Shown here in pieces: positions 1 through 7,942 of a stretch of DNA of 19,229 bases; position 1 is the stretch's first letter, and each line of letters opens with the position of its first letter. Made by a program: the position numbers and the translations under genes. The stretch lies in the NCBI GenBank assembly GCA_905211615.1, contig CAJMBB010000021.1:1-19229 (forward strand). Direction: 5' to 3'. The notes beneath the pieces are model-generated. The model had not been told where the DNA came from and made no database searches. It worked only from the letters and a program-made list of their open reading frames with translations. The DNA is from an uncultured Collinsella sp. (GTDB taxonomy: Bacteria > Actinomycetota > Coriobacteriia > Coriobacteriales > Coriobacteriaceae).

Positions 1-9
1 TCGAGCACC

Positions 10-25
10 AAAAAGGGCCGGGCCC
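10..25 (-). terminator. Possible short intrinsic terminator of the lipoprotein gene
   Basis: Read on the minus strand, about 50 bases after the stop of the lipoprotein gene, there is a GGGC-CCG-GCCC hairpin (4-bp GC stem, 3-nt loop) followed directly by five T. The stem is short. A second imperfect hairpin (ACTC...GAGT arms) lies just before it at about 31-50. Nothing else is recognised in bases 1-72. Confidence 0.35.
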
Positions 26-72
26 GATAACTCGGAGCCAGCCCTGAGTCGCCTGACGTGAGAATCGCGGCG

Positions 73-1089
73 TTATTTGAGCTTCAGTGCCTCCATCATG
101 GGCACGGCGGCGTCCCAGTCGATCTTCCAGCCGATCGACACACGAACGGTCTCGCCCGTCGCGGGAGCCGTCGCAAACAGCGTATGACCGTTGTCGGGAC
201 CGGTAAAGCGCAGCCACGTTATGCCGTTGTACTCGACCTGGTCTGTTGTCGTCTCCTTGCCTTCGTAGACCTGCTCCAGGCTCGCAACCTCTTCCTCCGG
301 CGAGCGCGGGAAGATGCTGATGTTCAGGCGTCCTCCAGTCTCGTCGTGGAAGAAGTTTGCCTTTTCATGCTCTTCGTTGGACGAATCCAGCGTGTACCCA
401 TCGGCGGCCTCGATACTGTACGATGCACAATCGATGCCGGTCATATTGGCCGCGTCACCAGAATCGGCCACACCGCCGGCCGCCTTGAACTCCTTGGTCT
501 CGCACCCCGTGGTGTCAAAGTGCATGGCTTCGTGATTCTTGGCGGGGGCGTAAGCGTCTACGAACTCGACAGTGATGGGCCCGTAGTACGCCGTCTTGGG
601 CGCCCAGAAATACACGTACTCAACGGTCTCGCCCGGACCGATATCTGGCCTCTCGGAAAGATCGATGCCCTCGTGAAGCTCATCGGGAGCCTCGCTTGCA
701 ACGTAATCGAGCACGGCCGCCTTGCCGGAAGTAAACAACGGGTCGCCTGCCTCAAGATCGCCCTGGGCAGCATGCACGTTAAAGGAGCTAAACGTCCTGT
801 TCTTTGCATTGTTGTTGGTGATCTTGACGTGCAGGTAAAAGCCGTCCTGCAGCTTAGCGTCGCCGCGATAGAACGTACCGTGGGCTACCGACTCATAGGT
901 TATACCAGCTACCTCGACCGTCTGCGACTCATAGGCCTTCTTCTCTACGGGAGCACTGCCGCCGCCCGAGCTGCCAGCCGAGCCACTCGGCACATTTCCG
1001 CCGCAACCGGTAAGCGTGCAAGCCAGCACGGCCGAAAGCGCCACGGTGGGAATTCCTAACAGCAGCTTCTTCGTCATGGGCTTCATCAT
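73..1089 (-). CDS. Secreted lipoprotein with DUF5067-like region, function unknown
   Basis: This is a 338-residue predicted lipoprotein anchored on the outer face of the membrane. The N-terminus has lysines (K3, K7, K8), a hydrophobic stretch and the lipobox L-T-G-C with the acylated cysteine at C29, followed by a Gly/Ser-rich linker. The middle (about residues 55-190) resembles DUF5067-type extracellular beta domains, including a 'YLHVKITNNN' strand; this family call is tentative. The last ~110 residues look like a second small beta-rich domain. The start is the first of two adjacent ATGs at 1089, because AAAGGAG (1098-1104) sits 8 bases upstream. The longer frame to 1212 lacks a Shine-Dalgarno site and would bury the signal peptide. 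It is divergent from the topoisomerase operon and has no partner gene in view. No enzymatic function is proposed. Confidence 0.85.
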   Translation of the reverse strand: MMKPMTKKLLLGIPTVALSAVLACTLTGCGGNVPSGSAGSSGGGSAPVEKKAYESQTVEVAGITYESVAHGTFYRGDAKLQDGFYLHVKITNNNAKNRTFSSFNVHAAQGDLEAGDPLFTSGKAAVLDYVASEAPDELHEGIDLSERPDIGPGETVEYVYFWAPKTAYYGPITVEFVDAYAPAKNHEAMHFDTTGCETKEFKAAGGVADSGDAANMTGIDCASYSIEAADGYTLDSSNEEHEKANFFHDETGGRLNISIFPRSPEEEVASLEQVYEGKETTTDQVEYNGITWLRFTGPDNGHTLFATAPATGETVRVSIGWKIDWDAAVPMMEALKLK

Positions 1090-1387
1090 CCTCACCGCTC
1101 CTTTCGGCTTACAGCTCATCCGTTGCCCGAGTCCCAAGTCGACTCCGTGGCATCGGCCTCCACTATGAGCGTATGGCGAAAAGCAACGCCGGCGAAGTGA
1201 CCCGTGGCCCAACTAGCAACCGCCCAGCATCCCCTATGGACCAAAAAGACTCGTATACGCACGCCCTCGGCCCATAAAATGAGACGCCTGTCCCAATGTT
1301 CGATTCAATCCAACAATCCGCATGGCACGTTTTTGACAAACGCATCCAACCGCAAACGTAGCAGGACGCATTCGACCGCCTTCAAAC

Positions 1388-1424
1388 TTACTCGGACAGA
1401 ACCGACTCGGTTTTGTCCGAGTAA
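1388..1424. repeat. 37-bp near-perfect palindrome (17-bp arms, 3-nt loop)
   Basis: The left arm, beginning TTACTCGGACAGAACCG, pairs with the right arm, ending TTGTCCGAGTAA, at 16 of 17 positions around an ACT loop. The single mismatch would be a G-U pair in RNA. No T-run follows on either strand, so it is not a typical intrinsic terminator. It ends 19 bases before the SOS box, so a regulatory operator or a short dispersed palindromic element are both possible. Confidence 0.8.
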
Positions 1425-1443
1425 ACGCTGTTCCACCAAATTC

Positions 1444-1457
1444 CGAACGATTGTTCG
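1444..1457 (+). promoter_or_regulatory. LexA-type SOS box upstream of the topoisomerase operon
   Basis: The sequence CGAAC-GATT-GTTCG is a perfect match to the Gram-positive/actinobacterial LexA (Cheo) pattern CGAAC-N4-GTTCG. It lies 16 bases upstream of the predicted -35 and about 100 bases upstream of the B-subunit start. This placement implies LexA repression and induction by DNA damage; regulation itself is inferred, the match is seen. Confidence 0.72.
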
Positions 1458-1473
1458 ATGGATTTCGTGTTGG

Positions 1474-1502
1474 TTGGAATCGCCTGTGGGCTGGGCTATG
1501 CT
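1474..1502 (+). promoter_or_regulatory. Predicted sigma70-like promoter of the topoisomerase operon
   Basis: TTGGAA (1474-1479) and TATGCT (1497-1502) are separated by 17 bases, each matching 4 of 6 consensus positions. Transcription would begin near 1509, leaving a leader of about 48 bases before the ATG at 1557. Confidence 0.5.
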
Positions 1503-1556
1503 ACCTTGACTATCTATATGACTTAAACGCAGCAAAGGAGCACCGAGAGAGCGAGT

Positions 1557-3554
1557 ATGGCAAAAAACACCGCAAACTATGGTAACGACAGTATCCGCCA
1601 GCTCAAGGACGAGGAGCGCGTACGCCTGCGCCCCGCCGTCATCTTTGGCTCGGACGGACTCGACGGCTGCGCGCATGCCGCCTTCGAGATCCTGTCCAAC
1701 GCCGTTGACGAGGCGCGCCAGGGCTACGGCAAGCTCATCACCCTTACCGCCTTTCGCGATGGCTCCATTCAGGTAGAGGACAACGGCCGCGGCTGCCCGC
1801 TCGACTGGAACCCCTCCGAGAAGCGCTTCAACTGGGAACTCGTCTTCTGCGAGCTCTACGCCGGCGGCAAGTATAACAACAACCAGGGCGGCGACTACGA
1901 CTTCTCGCTCGGCACCAACGGCTTGGGCTCCTGCGCGACTCAGTACGCTTCCGAGTATATGGACGTCACTGTCTGGCGTGACGGCAACAAGTACTCCTTA
2001 CACTTTAAGAAGGGCAAGGTCGTCGGCGCCAAAAAGAAGGCACTCGAGATTGAGCCCAGCGACGAAGACCGTACCGGCACCACCATCAAGTGGCGCCCCG
2101 ATCTTGAGGTCTTTACCTCGATTAGTATCCCCCACGATTGGTATCGCGAAACCATGCGCCGTCAGGCCGTGGTCAACGCCAACGTGACCTTCCGCCTGCG
2201 CATCGAGGGCGACGACGGCGAATTTACCGAAGAGGACTTTTGCTACCCCAAGGGCATCGAAGACTACGTGCTCGAGAAGGTCGGTACCGACTACCTCACC
2301 GAGCCCTTCTTTATCGAGGCCGACCGTCGCGGTCGCGATCGTGAGGACCTGCCCGACTACAACGTCAAGATTACCGCGTGCATGTGCTTCTCGCGCACCT
2401 TCATGATACAGGAGTACTACCACAACTCGTCATGGCTCGAGAACGGCGGCTCTCCCGAGAAGGCGGCCCGTAGCGCTCTGACCAGCGCCATCGATGCTTA
2501 CATTAAGCAACAGGGCAAGTACAACAAAAACGAGAGCAGCATCAAATGGCAGGACGTCCAGGACTGCCTGGTTCTGGTGACTAACTGCTTCTCCACCCAG
2601 ACGTCCTACGAAAACCAGACTAAGAAGGCCATCAATAACCGCTTTATCCAGCAGGCCATGACGGCATTCTTTAAGGAGCGCCTCTCGACCTACTTGATCG
2701 AGAACAAAGATGCCGCCAACAAGATCATGGAGCAGGTGCTCATCAACAAGCGCTCGCGCGAGAACGCCGAGAAGACGCGTCAGAGCATCAAGACCAACCT
2801 GCAGCAGAAGACCGACATGGCCAACCGCGTGCAGAAGTTCATCGACTGCCGCTCCAAGGACAAGAGCCGCCGCGAGATTTACATCGTAGAGGGCGACTCG
2901 GCAGCAGGCGCCATTCGCACGTCGCGCGATGCCGAGTTCCAGGGTGTCATGCCCGTCCGTGGCAAGATCCTCAACTGCCTGAAGGAGGACTACCCGCGCA
3001 TCTTTAAGTCCGACATCATCATGGACCTCATGCGCGTGCTGGGCTGCGGCGTGGAGATCAAGGACAAGCGCATCAAGAACCTCGGTGCCTTTGACCTGGA
3101 CAACCTCAACTGGAACAAGGTCATCATCTGTACGGACGCCGACGTCGACGGTTATCACATCCGCACGCTCGTGCTCACCATGCTCTACCGCCTGGTGCCC
3201 ACGCTTATCGACGAGGGTTACGTGTATATCGCCGAATCGCCGCTCTACGAGATCAACTGCAAAGAGAAGACCTACTTTGCCTACACCGAGCTCGAGAAGA
3301 GCGGCATCCTCAAAGAGATCGGCGACCAAAAGTGCTCGATCAACCGCTCCAAGGGTCTTGGTGAGAACGATCCGGACATGATGTGGCTCACCACCATGAA
3401 TCCCGAGACGCGTCGCCTGATCAAGGTGGAGCCCGAGGACGTCACCAAGATGGAAACCATGTTCAACCTGTTGCTGGGCAACGACGAGGCAGGCCGTAAG
3501 CGCCATATCTCCGAGCACGGCAAGGAATACCTGGACCAACTGGACCTGCAATAG
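1557..3554 (+). CDS. Type IIA DNA topoisomerase, B subunit (ParE/GyrB-like)
   Basis: This 665-residue protein is the ATPase/TOPRIM subunit of a type IIA topoisomerase, which passes one DNA duplex through another with ATP. The GHKL ATPase shows E44 and N48 in FEILSNAVDEA, the DNGRG loop at 75-79, the glycine-rich lid GTNGLG at 119-124, TGT at 173-175 and the QTKK loop at 354-357. The TOPRIM domain shows VEGDSAAG with catalytic E445, then DADVD at 527-531 for metal binding. The usual RYKGLGE motif appears as RSKGLGE, with Ser at 598. Length fits the compact Gram-positive form without the proteobacterial GyrB insert. AAAGGAG lies a rather long 16 bases before the ATG, but no other in-frame start exists. 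The A subunit follows 45 bases later. Because the pair is not next to dnaA/dnaN/recF genes, it is probably a second topoisomerase beside gyrase; this is inference. Confidence 0.93.
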   Translation: MAKNTANYGNDSIRQLKDEERVRLRPAVIFGSDGLDGCAHAAFEILSNAVDEARQGYGKLITLTAFRDGSIQVEDNGRGCPLDWNPSEKRFNWELVFCELYAGGKYNNNQGGDYDFSLGTNGLGSCATQYASEYMDVTVWRDGNKYSLHFKKGKVVGAKKKALEIEPSDEDRTGTTIKWRPDLEVFTSISIPHDWYRETMRRQAVVNANVTFRLRIEGDDGEFTEEDFCYPKGIEDYVLEKVGTDYLTEPFFIEADRRGRDREDLPDYNVKITACMCFSRTFMIQEYYHNSSWLENGGSPEKAARSALTSAIDAYIKQQGKYNKNESSIKWQDVQDCLVLVTNCFSTQTSYENQTKKAINNRFIQQAMTAFFKERLSTYLIENKDAANKIMEQVLINKRSRENAEKTRQSIKTNLQQKTDMANRVQKFIDCRSKDKSRREIYIVEGDSAAGAIRTSRDAEFQGVMPVRGKILNCLKEDYPRIFKSDIIMDLMRVLGCGVEIKDKRIKNLGAFDLDNLNWNKVIICTDADVDGYHIRTLVLTMLYRLVPTLIDEGYVYIAESPLYEINCKEKTYFAYTELEKSGILKEIGDQKCSINRSKGLGENDPDMMWLTTMNPETRRLIKVEPEDVTKMETMFNLLLGNDEAGRKRHISEHGKEYLDQLDLQ

Positions 3555-3599
3555 CAGCAAATCGATAACGACGGCCCATAAGAAGTTCAAGAGGATATC

Positions 3600-5840
3600 G
3601 TGGCAAAGAAGAAGACGAAGAACCAGCCAAAGAAAAAGCAGGTCAACGCCGAAAACGTCATCGGCCTGCACTCCGAGGTCACCGACCAGCCGATCACGCA
3701 GACGCTCGAGGTCAACTACATGCCCTACGCCATGAGCGTCAACGTCTCGCGTGCGTTCCCCGAGATCGACGGCTTTAAGCCCTCGCACCGCAAGCTGCTC
3801 TACACCATGTACAAGATGGGTCTGCTCAAGGGCGAGCGCCAGAAGAGCGCCAACATCGTGGGCCAGACCATGAAGCTCAACCCGCACGGCGATGCCGCGA
3901 TCTACGAGACAATGGTGCGCCTGGCCACCGGCAACGAGGCGCTGCTCGCCCCCTTCGTGGAGTCGAAGGGCAACTTTGGCAAGTACTATTCGGGCGATCT
4001 GAGCTACGCCGCCTCGCGTTATACCGAGGCCAAGCTCTCCCCCATCAGCGCCGAGATTTTTAAGGACATCGACAAGGACCCGGTGGACTTCGTCGACAGC
4101 TACGACGGCGCCATGAAGGAGCCGCGCCTGCTGCCCACCACGTTCCCCAACATCCTCGTCTCGGCCAACAAGGGCATCGGCGTCGCCATGGCGTCCGACA
4201 TCTGCGGTTTTAACCTCAACGAGGTCTGCACCGCCACCATGCACTACCTGCAGGATCCCGACTGCGACCTGCTCGAGTACATGCCCATGCCTGACTTCTC
4301 GACCGGCGGCGAGATTATCTATCGCCGCGAGGAGATGGAGAAAATCGTCGAGACCGGCCTGGGCAGCTTCCAGATCCGCTCCCGCTGGCGCTGGATTCCC
4401 GAAGAGCGCATCATCGAGGTCTACGAGATCCCCTACACCACCAAGACCGATGTCATCATCGAGCGCATCGTCAAGCTCTCCAAAGAGGGCAAGGTCAAGG
4501 AGATTGCCGACATCCGCGACGAAACCGACCTTTCGGGCCTGCGCATCGCCATTGACCTTAAGCGCGGCGTCGACCCCGACAAGCTCATGGCCAAGCTCTA
4601 TCGCTCGACCACGCTGCAGGATTCATTCTCGTGCAACTTCAACGTGCTGGTCGACGGCTATCCCCGTGTTATGGGCGTGCGCCAGATTCTGCACGAGTGG
4701 GTCAAGTGGCGTATTGAGTCCACGCGTCGCCGCATTAACTTTGACCTAGGCAAAAAGTCCGAGCGCCTGCACCTGCTGCACGGCCTCGAGGCGATTCTGC
4801 TTGACATCGACAAGGCGATCGCCATCATCCGTGGCACCAAGCTCGAAGCCGAGGTCGTGCCCAACCTTATGAAGGGTTTCGACATCGACGAGACCCAGGC
4901 CGAGTTTGTTGCCGAACTCAAGCTCCGCAACATCAACGAGGAGTACATCCTCAACCGCACCAAGGACATTGCAAAGCTCGAGGGCGAGATTGCCGAGCTT
5001 GAGGAGATCCTCTCCAGCGAGGAGAACATCAAGAAGGTCATCAGCGACGAGTTGGCAGCGGTCAACAAGAAGTACGTGATGCCACGCCGCACGGGCAGGA
5101 TCGAGCCCCATGAGGTTATCGAGGTAAGCTTGGAGCCCGAGGTCGAGGAGTACCCGGTTACCATCATGCTCTCGCGCGAGGGCTACCTCAAGAAGATGAC
5201 CGACCGCGTGCTCAAGAAGGCGACCACGCTCAAGTACAAGGACGGCGATAAGCCCTTTATCGAGTTCCCGTCCTCCAACACGCACGAGCTACTCGTGTTT
5301 ACCAACAAGAGTCAGGTATACAAGTGCAAGGTCGCGACGTTTGAGGATACCAAGTCGGCACAGCTGGGCTCGTACCTGCCGACCGATCTTGAGATGGAAC
5401 CCGACGAGAGTGTCATCTGGGTCATCGACCCCGAGGACTACAAGGCCGACGTGCTGTTCGTCTTTGAGAACGGCCGCGTGGTGCGCGTCGCGCTTTCTGG
5501 ATACGTCACCAAGACCAACCGCAAGCGTCTCAAGAACGCCATCTACGGCGGCAGCAAGCTGCTGTATGCCCAGGTGCTCAAGGAAGATCGCGACATCGCG
5601 CTGGTCTCGAGCGACTATCGTTTGATGAACTTCAACACGTCGGTGCTCAAGACCAAGACGACCACCAACACGCAGGGCGTCCAGGCCTTCACGGCCAAGA
5701 AGGGCCGCTCGGTCACCACCGTCGGCACAACCGAGGAAATTCTTGGCGCCGGCGTCTCGGCCGAGAAGTTCACCGCGCAGAGCCTCCCCTCCGCCGGCGC
5801 CCTCATGAAGGAAAACGACATGCCGAGTTTGTTTGACTAG
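3600..5840 (+). CDS. Type IIA DNA topoisomerase, A subunit (ParC/GyrA-like)
   Basis: This 746-residue DNA-cleaving subunit pairs with the preceding B subunit. It starts at GTG (3600), with GAGG at 3591-3594. A lysine-rich N-terminal tail (residues 3-14) precedes the winged-helix domain. The catalytic tyrosine is Y141 in AASRYTEAKL. The quinolone-determining segment reads NPHGDAAIYET, so the positions of E. coli GyrA Ser83 and Asp87 are A99 and E103. The coiled-coil tower region is visible around residues 440-490 (KLEGEIAELEEIL). The C-terminal beta-pinwheel (about 510-746) lacks a recognisable GyrA box (Q-R/K-R-G-G-R/K-G), suggesting a decatenase/relaxase of the topoisomerase IV type rather than a supercoiling gyrase. 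Co-transcription with the B subunit is very likely. Confidence 0.93.
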   Translation: MAKKKTKNQPKKKQVNAENVIGLHSEVTDQPITQTLEVNYMPYAMSVNVSRAFPEIDGFKPSHRKLLYTMYKMGLLKGERQKSANIVGQTMKLNPHGDAAIYETMVRLATGNEALLAPFVESKGNFGKYYSGDLSYAASRYTEAKLSPISAEIFKDIDKDPVDFVDSYDGAMKEPRLLPTTFPNILVSANKGIGVAMASDICGFNLNEVCTATMHYLQDPDCDLLEYMPMPDFSTGGEIIYRREEMEKIVETGLGSFQIRSRWRWIPEERIIEVYEIPYTTKTDVIIERIVKLSKEGKVKEIADIRDETDLSGLRIAIDLKRGVDPDKLMAKLYRSTTLQDSFSCNFNVLVDGYPRVMGVRQILHEWVKWRIESTRRRINFDLGKKSERLHLLHGLEAILLDIDKAIAIIRGTKLEAEVVPNLMKGFDIDETQAEFVAELKLRNINEEYILNRTKDIAKLEGEIAELEEILSSEENIKKVISDELAAVNKKYVMPRRTGRIEPHEVIEVSLEPEVEEYPVTIMLSREGYLKKMTDRVLKKATTLKYKDGDKPFIEFPSSNTHELLVFTNKSQVYKCKVATFEDTKSAQLGSYLPTDLEMEPDESVIWVIDPEDYKADVLFVFENGRVVRVALSGYVTKTNRKRLKNAIYGGSKLLYAQVLKEDRDIALVSSDYRLMNFNTSVLKTKTTTNTQGVQAFTAKKGRSVTTVGTTEEILGAGVSAEKFTAQSLPSAGALMKENDMPSLFD

Positions 5841-5876
5841 GACGACGGCAGAACCGCCATAAGCTCTCAAAACGGT

Positions 5877-5914
5877 GGGGCCCGGAGCGCAGTAAATGCT
5901 GCGCTCCGGGCCCC
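5877..5914. terminator. Strong GC hairpin, bidirectional terminator between convergent genes
   Basis: A perfect 16-bp stem (GGGGCCCGGAGCGCAG and its complement) encloses the 6-nt loop TAAATG. On the plus strand it is followed by a weak ATGCATTTC; on the minus strand it is followed by ACCGTTTTGAG. It lies between the stop of the topoisomerase A subunit (5840) and the stop of the opposing ATPase gene (5937), so it can serve both. Confidence 0.85.
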
Positions 5915-5936
5915 ATGCATTTCAGCAGCATCATCC

Positions 5937-7226
5937 CTATAGACAAAATGCCGCATAAAGTGGAACAGACATAAGCCCATCATTCATTCCAAAGGGCTTA
6001 GTCGATAGCCTGATAAGGCGCACGCCCGGATGGGTCTTTTTAAGTGAGGACAGGCTTCGAGATCTTGTGTTCTCCCCCGCCTTGACTTCAATCGTAGACA
6101 AGCATCCCTGTTTCTCTACTACAAAGTCGATTTCCGCACGATTGTCTCGCGCCCAATAATGCAGCGGATAGCCCATGGCTGAAAGCTGTTGGGCAATGTA
6201 GTTTTCGGTAAGTGCGCCCATGAATGTGCCGCCGATGCCGGCAAGAATATCGGCGCGTTGCGCACCGGCCTTGGAGACGAGGAGCCCTGTATCCGCCTGA
6301 TAGATTTTAAAAGCAGAAGGGTTAACGAAGGCCTCTAAGGGGCTTTCGATCTGCCCGACTAGGCTGCAGCGCGCCACCGTACCCGACAATACAAGCCAGT
6401 CGAGAGCATCTCCAAAGAGAGACGCATTGCCCCCCGCTCGCACTACCTTGTATTGAAATTTACGATTCTCTTTGGCAAGCTGCTGTGGAATGGAATCGAA
6501 GCACGCACGCGTCTTTGCGCTCAAGCGTTCATCAGCATATTTATTGGTGTCGGCGGAATATCCGTCGAGAATAATCCGATGCTTTTCGGCCACATCAATA
6601 ATTGACTGATCATCGATGTACGTTTGGACCGCCTCGGGCATTCCGCCAACAACAAGATACTGTCGATAGAGCCCAAGCGCCTTTTCATGAAGGCTTGGCG
6701 CAAGAGGAGCCATTAACTCGAATGATGAGCGTATCTCGTCAACCAGCTGATCGTGCCCCATCGCCCAGAGAAACTCCTCGAAATCGAGTGGAGTCATCTC
6801 AATCAAGTCGGTCTTTCCAACGGGGAACGAATACGACTGATGGTTAATGGCAACCCCAAGAAGCGACCCAGCAGCCGCAACGTAATACTCGGGAGCATCT
6901 TCGCAAAAGTATTTAAGGGAAGTGAGCGCTTCCTCGCATGCCTGGATCTCGTCAATGAACAGTAAGGTTTTGCCAGGCACAATACGCTGTCCCGTACGAG
7001 CCTCGATCGCGCGTACGATCGAATGAGGGTCGAGACCGCCCGAAAAATCCGCTCGCGCTGACCGGTCGTTCTCAAGATTAACGTAGACAACCGATTCGAA
7101 AAGATCCTGGGCGTACGTTCTGAGCAGATAGGTCTTGCCACACTGGCGCACGCCTTTGACCAGCAAAGGTTTTCTATCAGCCCTGTCTCGCCATTCCCTA
7201 AGGAGCTCGTCTGCCTTGCGACGCAT
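5937..7226 (-). CDS. AAA-family ATPase with C-terminal DUF4143
   Basis: This 429-residue protein belongs to the widespread AAA_14/DUF4143 group, whose cellular role is mostly unknown. It has Walker A GVRQCGKT (25-32), Walker B LLFIDEIQ (88-95) and a sensor-like AAAGSLLG (117-124). The C-terminal DUF4143 part carries AEID (D367) and IEVK (E380, K382), the spacing of a PD-(D/E)XK nuclease-like fold. The ATG at 7226 is chosen because GGGAAGG sits 6 bases upstream; a TTG two codons earlier (7232) would touch that site. Base composition appears more AT-rich than in the topoisomerase genes, consistent with horizontal acquisition. It has no operon partner: it converges on the topoisomerase operon and diverges from the degraded flavoprotein copy and nuclease cassette. 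Confidence 0.9.
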   Translation of the reverse strand: MRRKADELLREWRDRADRKPLLVKGVRQCGKTYLLRTYAQDLFESVVYVNLENDRSARADFSGGLDPHSIVRAIEARTGQRIVPGKTLLFIDEIQACEEALTSLKYFCEDAPEYYVAAAGSLLGVAINHQSYSFPVGKTDLIEMTPLDFEEFLWAMGHDQLVDEIRSSFELMAPLAPSLHEKALGLYRQYLVVGGMPEAVQTYIDDQSIIDVAEKHRIILDGYSADTNKYADERLSAKTRACFDSIPQQLAKENRKFQYKVVRAGGNASLFGDALDWLVLSGTVARCSLVGQIESPLEAFVNPSAFKIYQADTGLLVSKAGAQRADILAGIGGTFMGALTENYIAQQLSAMGYPLHYWARDNRAEIDFVVEKQGCLSTIEVKAGENTRSRSLSSLKKTHPGVRLIRLSTKPFGMNDGLMSVPLYAAFCL

Positions 7227-7261
7227 ACGCAACCTTCCCTCATGAACTTCTGCTTGACAAT

Positions 7262-7289
7262 ATTTTAACGCGGATTAATTTGTTTTCAG
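7262..7289 (-). promoter_or_regulatory. Possible promoter of the DUF4143 ATPase gene
   Basis: On the minus strand, CTGAAA (7289-7284) and TAAAAT (7267-7262) are spaced by 16 bases in an AT-rich patch about 36 bases upstream of the ATG. The -10 matches 5 of 6 positions, the -35 matches 4 of 6. Confidence 0.4.
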
Positions 7290-7346
7290 TTATTTTTCTG
7301 CGTTTAAAAATTGTTCTATACGGCACTTGAGGGAATTCACCCCTAT

Positions 7347-7770
7347 CTCTTGGTAAGGATAGCAAGCATTTCCAGCAACGCCGATTGCCATGCGTTCTCC
7401 TTGCCCTTAGGCCAGCTTGCGAGCGAGCTCGCGCACCTCTTTCAACTTGGGCGAGGAGGCCATGCTGTCGCGCTCGGTCATGCCGCTAATGGTGACAATG
7501 CCCTGGTCTTCCCACTTGCAGTATGCGCATGTGGACTTGTACATAGCGATCGCCGCGTCATAGACACCTTCGCTGTGGCTGTCGAGCAAAAGGGCCATCT
7601 TGGTGAACGGGAAGCCCGTGGCACCGAAGACGCACAGGCGGTCAATGGCGGCCTTCTCCTGCGCAGTGATATCAAACCAGTAGATAGGCGAAGCGAAGAC
7701 TCCCTCCTTCATGCCGCAGGCGCTCGGCACGCATTTTGTTGTAACCAAAACAGACGGAGCTATTCAGTCG
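7347..7770. repeat. Left direct repeat: partial copy of the iron-sulfur flavoprotein gene and leader
   Basis: This segment aligns in the same orientation with 10236-10900. It covers about 60 bases after the stop codon, the last 97 codons, then jumps across a 244-bp deletion (equivalent to 10589-10832) to the gene's 5' leader. Over 7407-7700 versus 10295-10588 I count 23 mismatches in 294 bases and no indels (about 92% identity). Together with the right copy it brackets the nuclease cassette. Confidence 0.88.
7407..7700 (-). pseudogene. Truncated iron-sulfur flavoprotein (C-terminal 97 residues)
   Basis: This remnant matches residues 80-176 of the intact protein at 10295-10825, differing at only four positions (C/Y, V/A, M/T, K/E). 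The first 79 codons, with the flavin phosphate-binding SGSPRKG loop and the cysteine cluster, are deleted together with 7 bases of leader, and the leader is fused directly to codon 80. An open frame continues upstream to 7748, but it starts in former leader sequence without a ribosome binding site. The remnant is therefore probably not functional. About 19 of the 23 nucleotide differences are silent, so the two alleles diverged under selection before this copy was broken. Confidence 0.85.
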
Positions 7771-7936
7771 TCTGTAGATCGCATCTCTCGTTCGCGCTCT
7801 CCAAAGAAGGTGCAAGCAGAAGCATCACGGGCATTGATCGGCGCCGATATGGATCACGACATGAAACCGTAAGGGTTGGCCAGAGGTTGCTAGATTCAGC
7901 AGCTCGCAGCAATAGAGCGAATGACGACTTCGGCGA

Positions 7937-7942
7937 TATAAT
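7937..7942 (+). promoter_or_regulatory. Perfect -10 element before the DUF262-DUF1524 gene
   Basis: TATAAT occurs 40 bases upstream of the ATG at 7983. At the expected -35 position (around 7914-7919) there is no good match. Either an activator is needed, or transcription depends mainly on the -10. The 5' leader would be about 34 bases. Confidence 0.45.

Larger units (their letters stand above)
1090..1556. other. 467-bp divergent intergenic region with regulatory elements
   Basis: The gap separates the minus-strand lipoprotein gene from the plus-strand topoisomerase operon. It contains a 37-bp palindrome (1388-1424), a LexA-type box (1444-1457) and a predicted promoter (1474-1502), listed separately. 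A perfect TTGACA at 1333-1338 has no convincing -10 partner. I found no credible small gene: open frames here lack ribosome binding sites and family resemblance. Confidence 0.7.

Noticed and set aside
1090..1212. 41-codon N-terminal extension of the lipoprotein
   Set aside because: It would place a basic, Arg/Gly-rich stretch before the signal peptide and lacks a Shine-Dalgarno site, whereas the ATG at 1089 has AAAGGAG at good spacing.
2430..4244. Long 604-codon open frame on the minus strand, antisense to both topoisomerase genes
   Set aside because: It is opposite two unmistakable topoisomerase genes, spans their intergenic gap and has low-complexity Leu/Val/Asp/His-rich composition typical of antisense frames in GC-rich DNA. 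No ribosome binding site or family resemblance was seen.
7254..7282. Plus-strand promoter from the perfect TTGACA at 7254-7259
   Set aside because: No acceptable -10 lies 16-18 bases downstream, and no plus-strand gene begins nearby.
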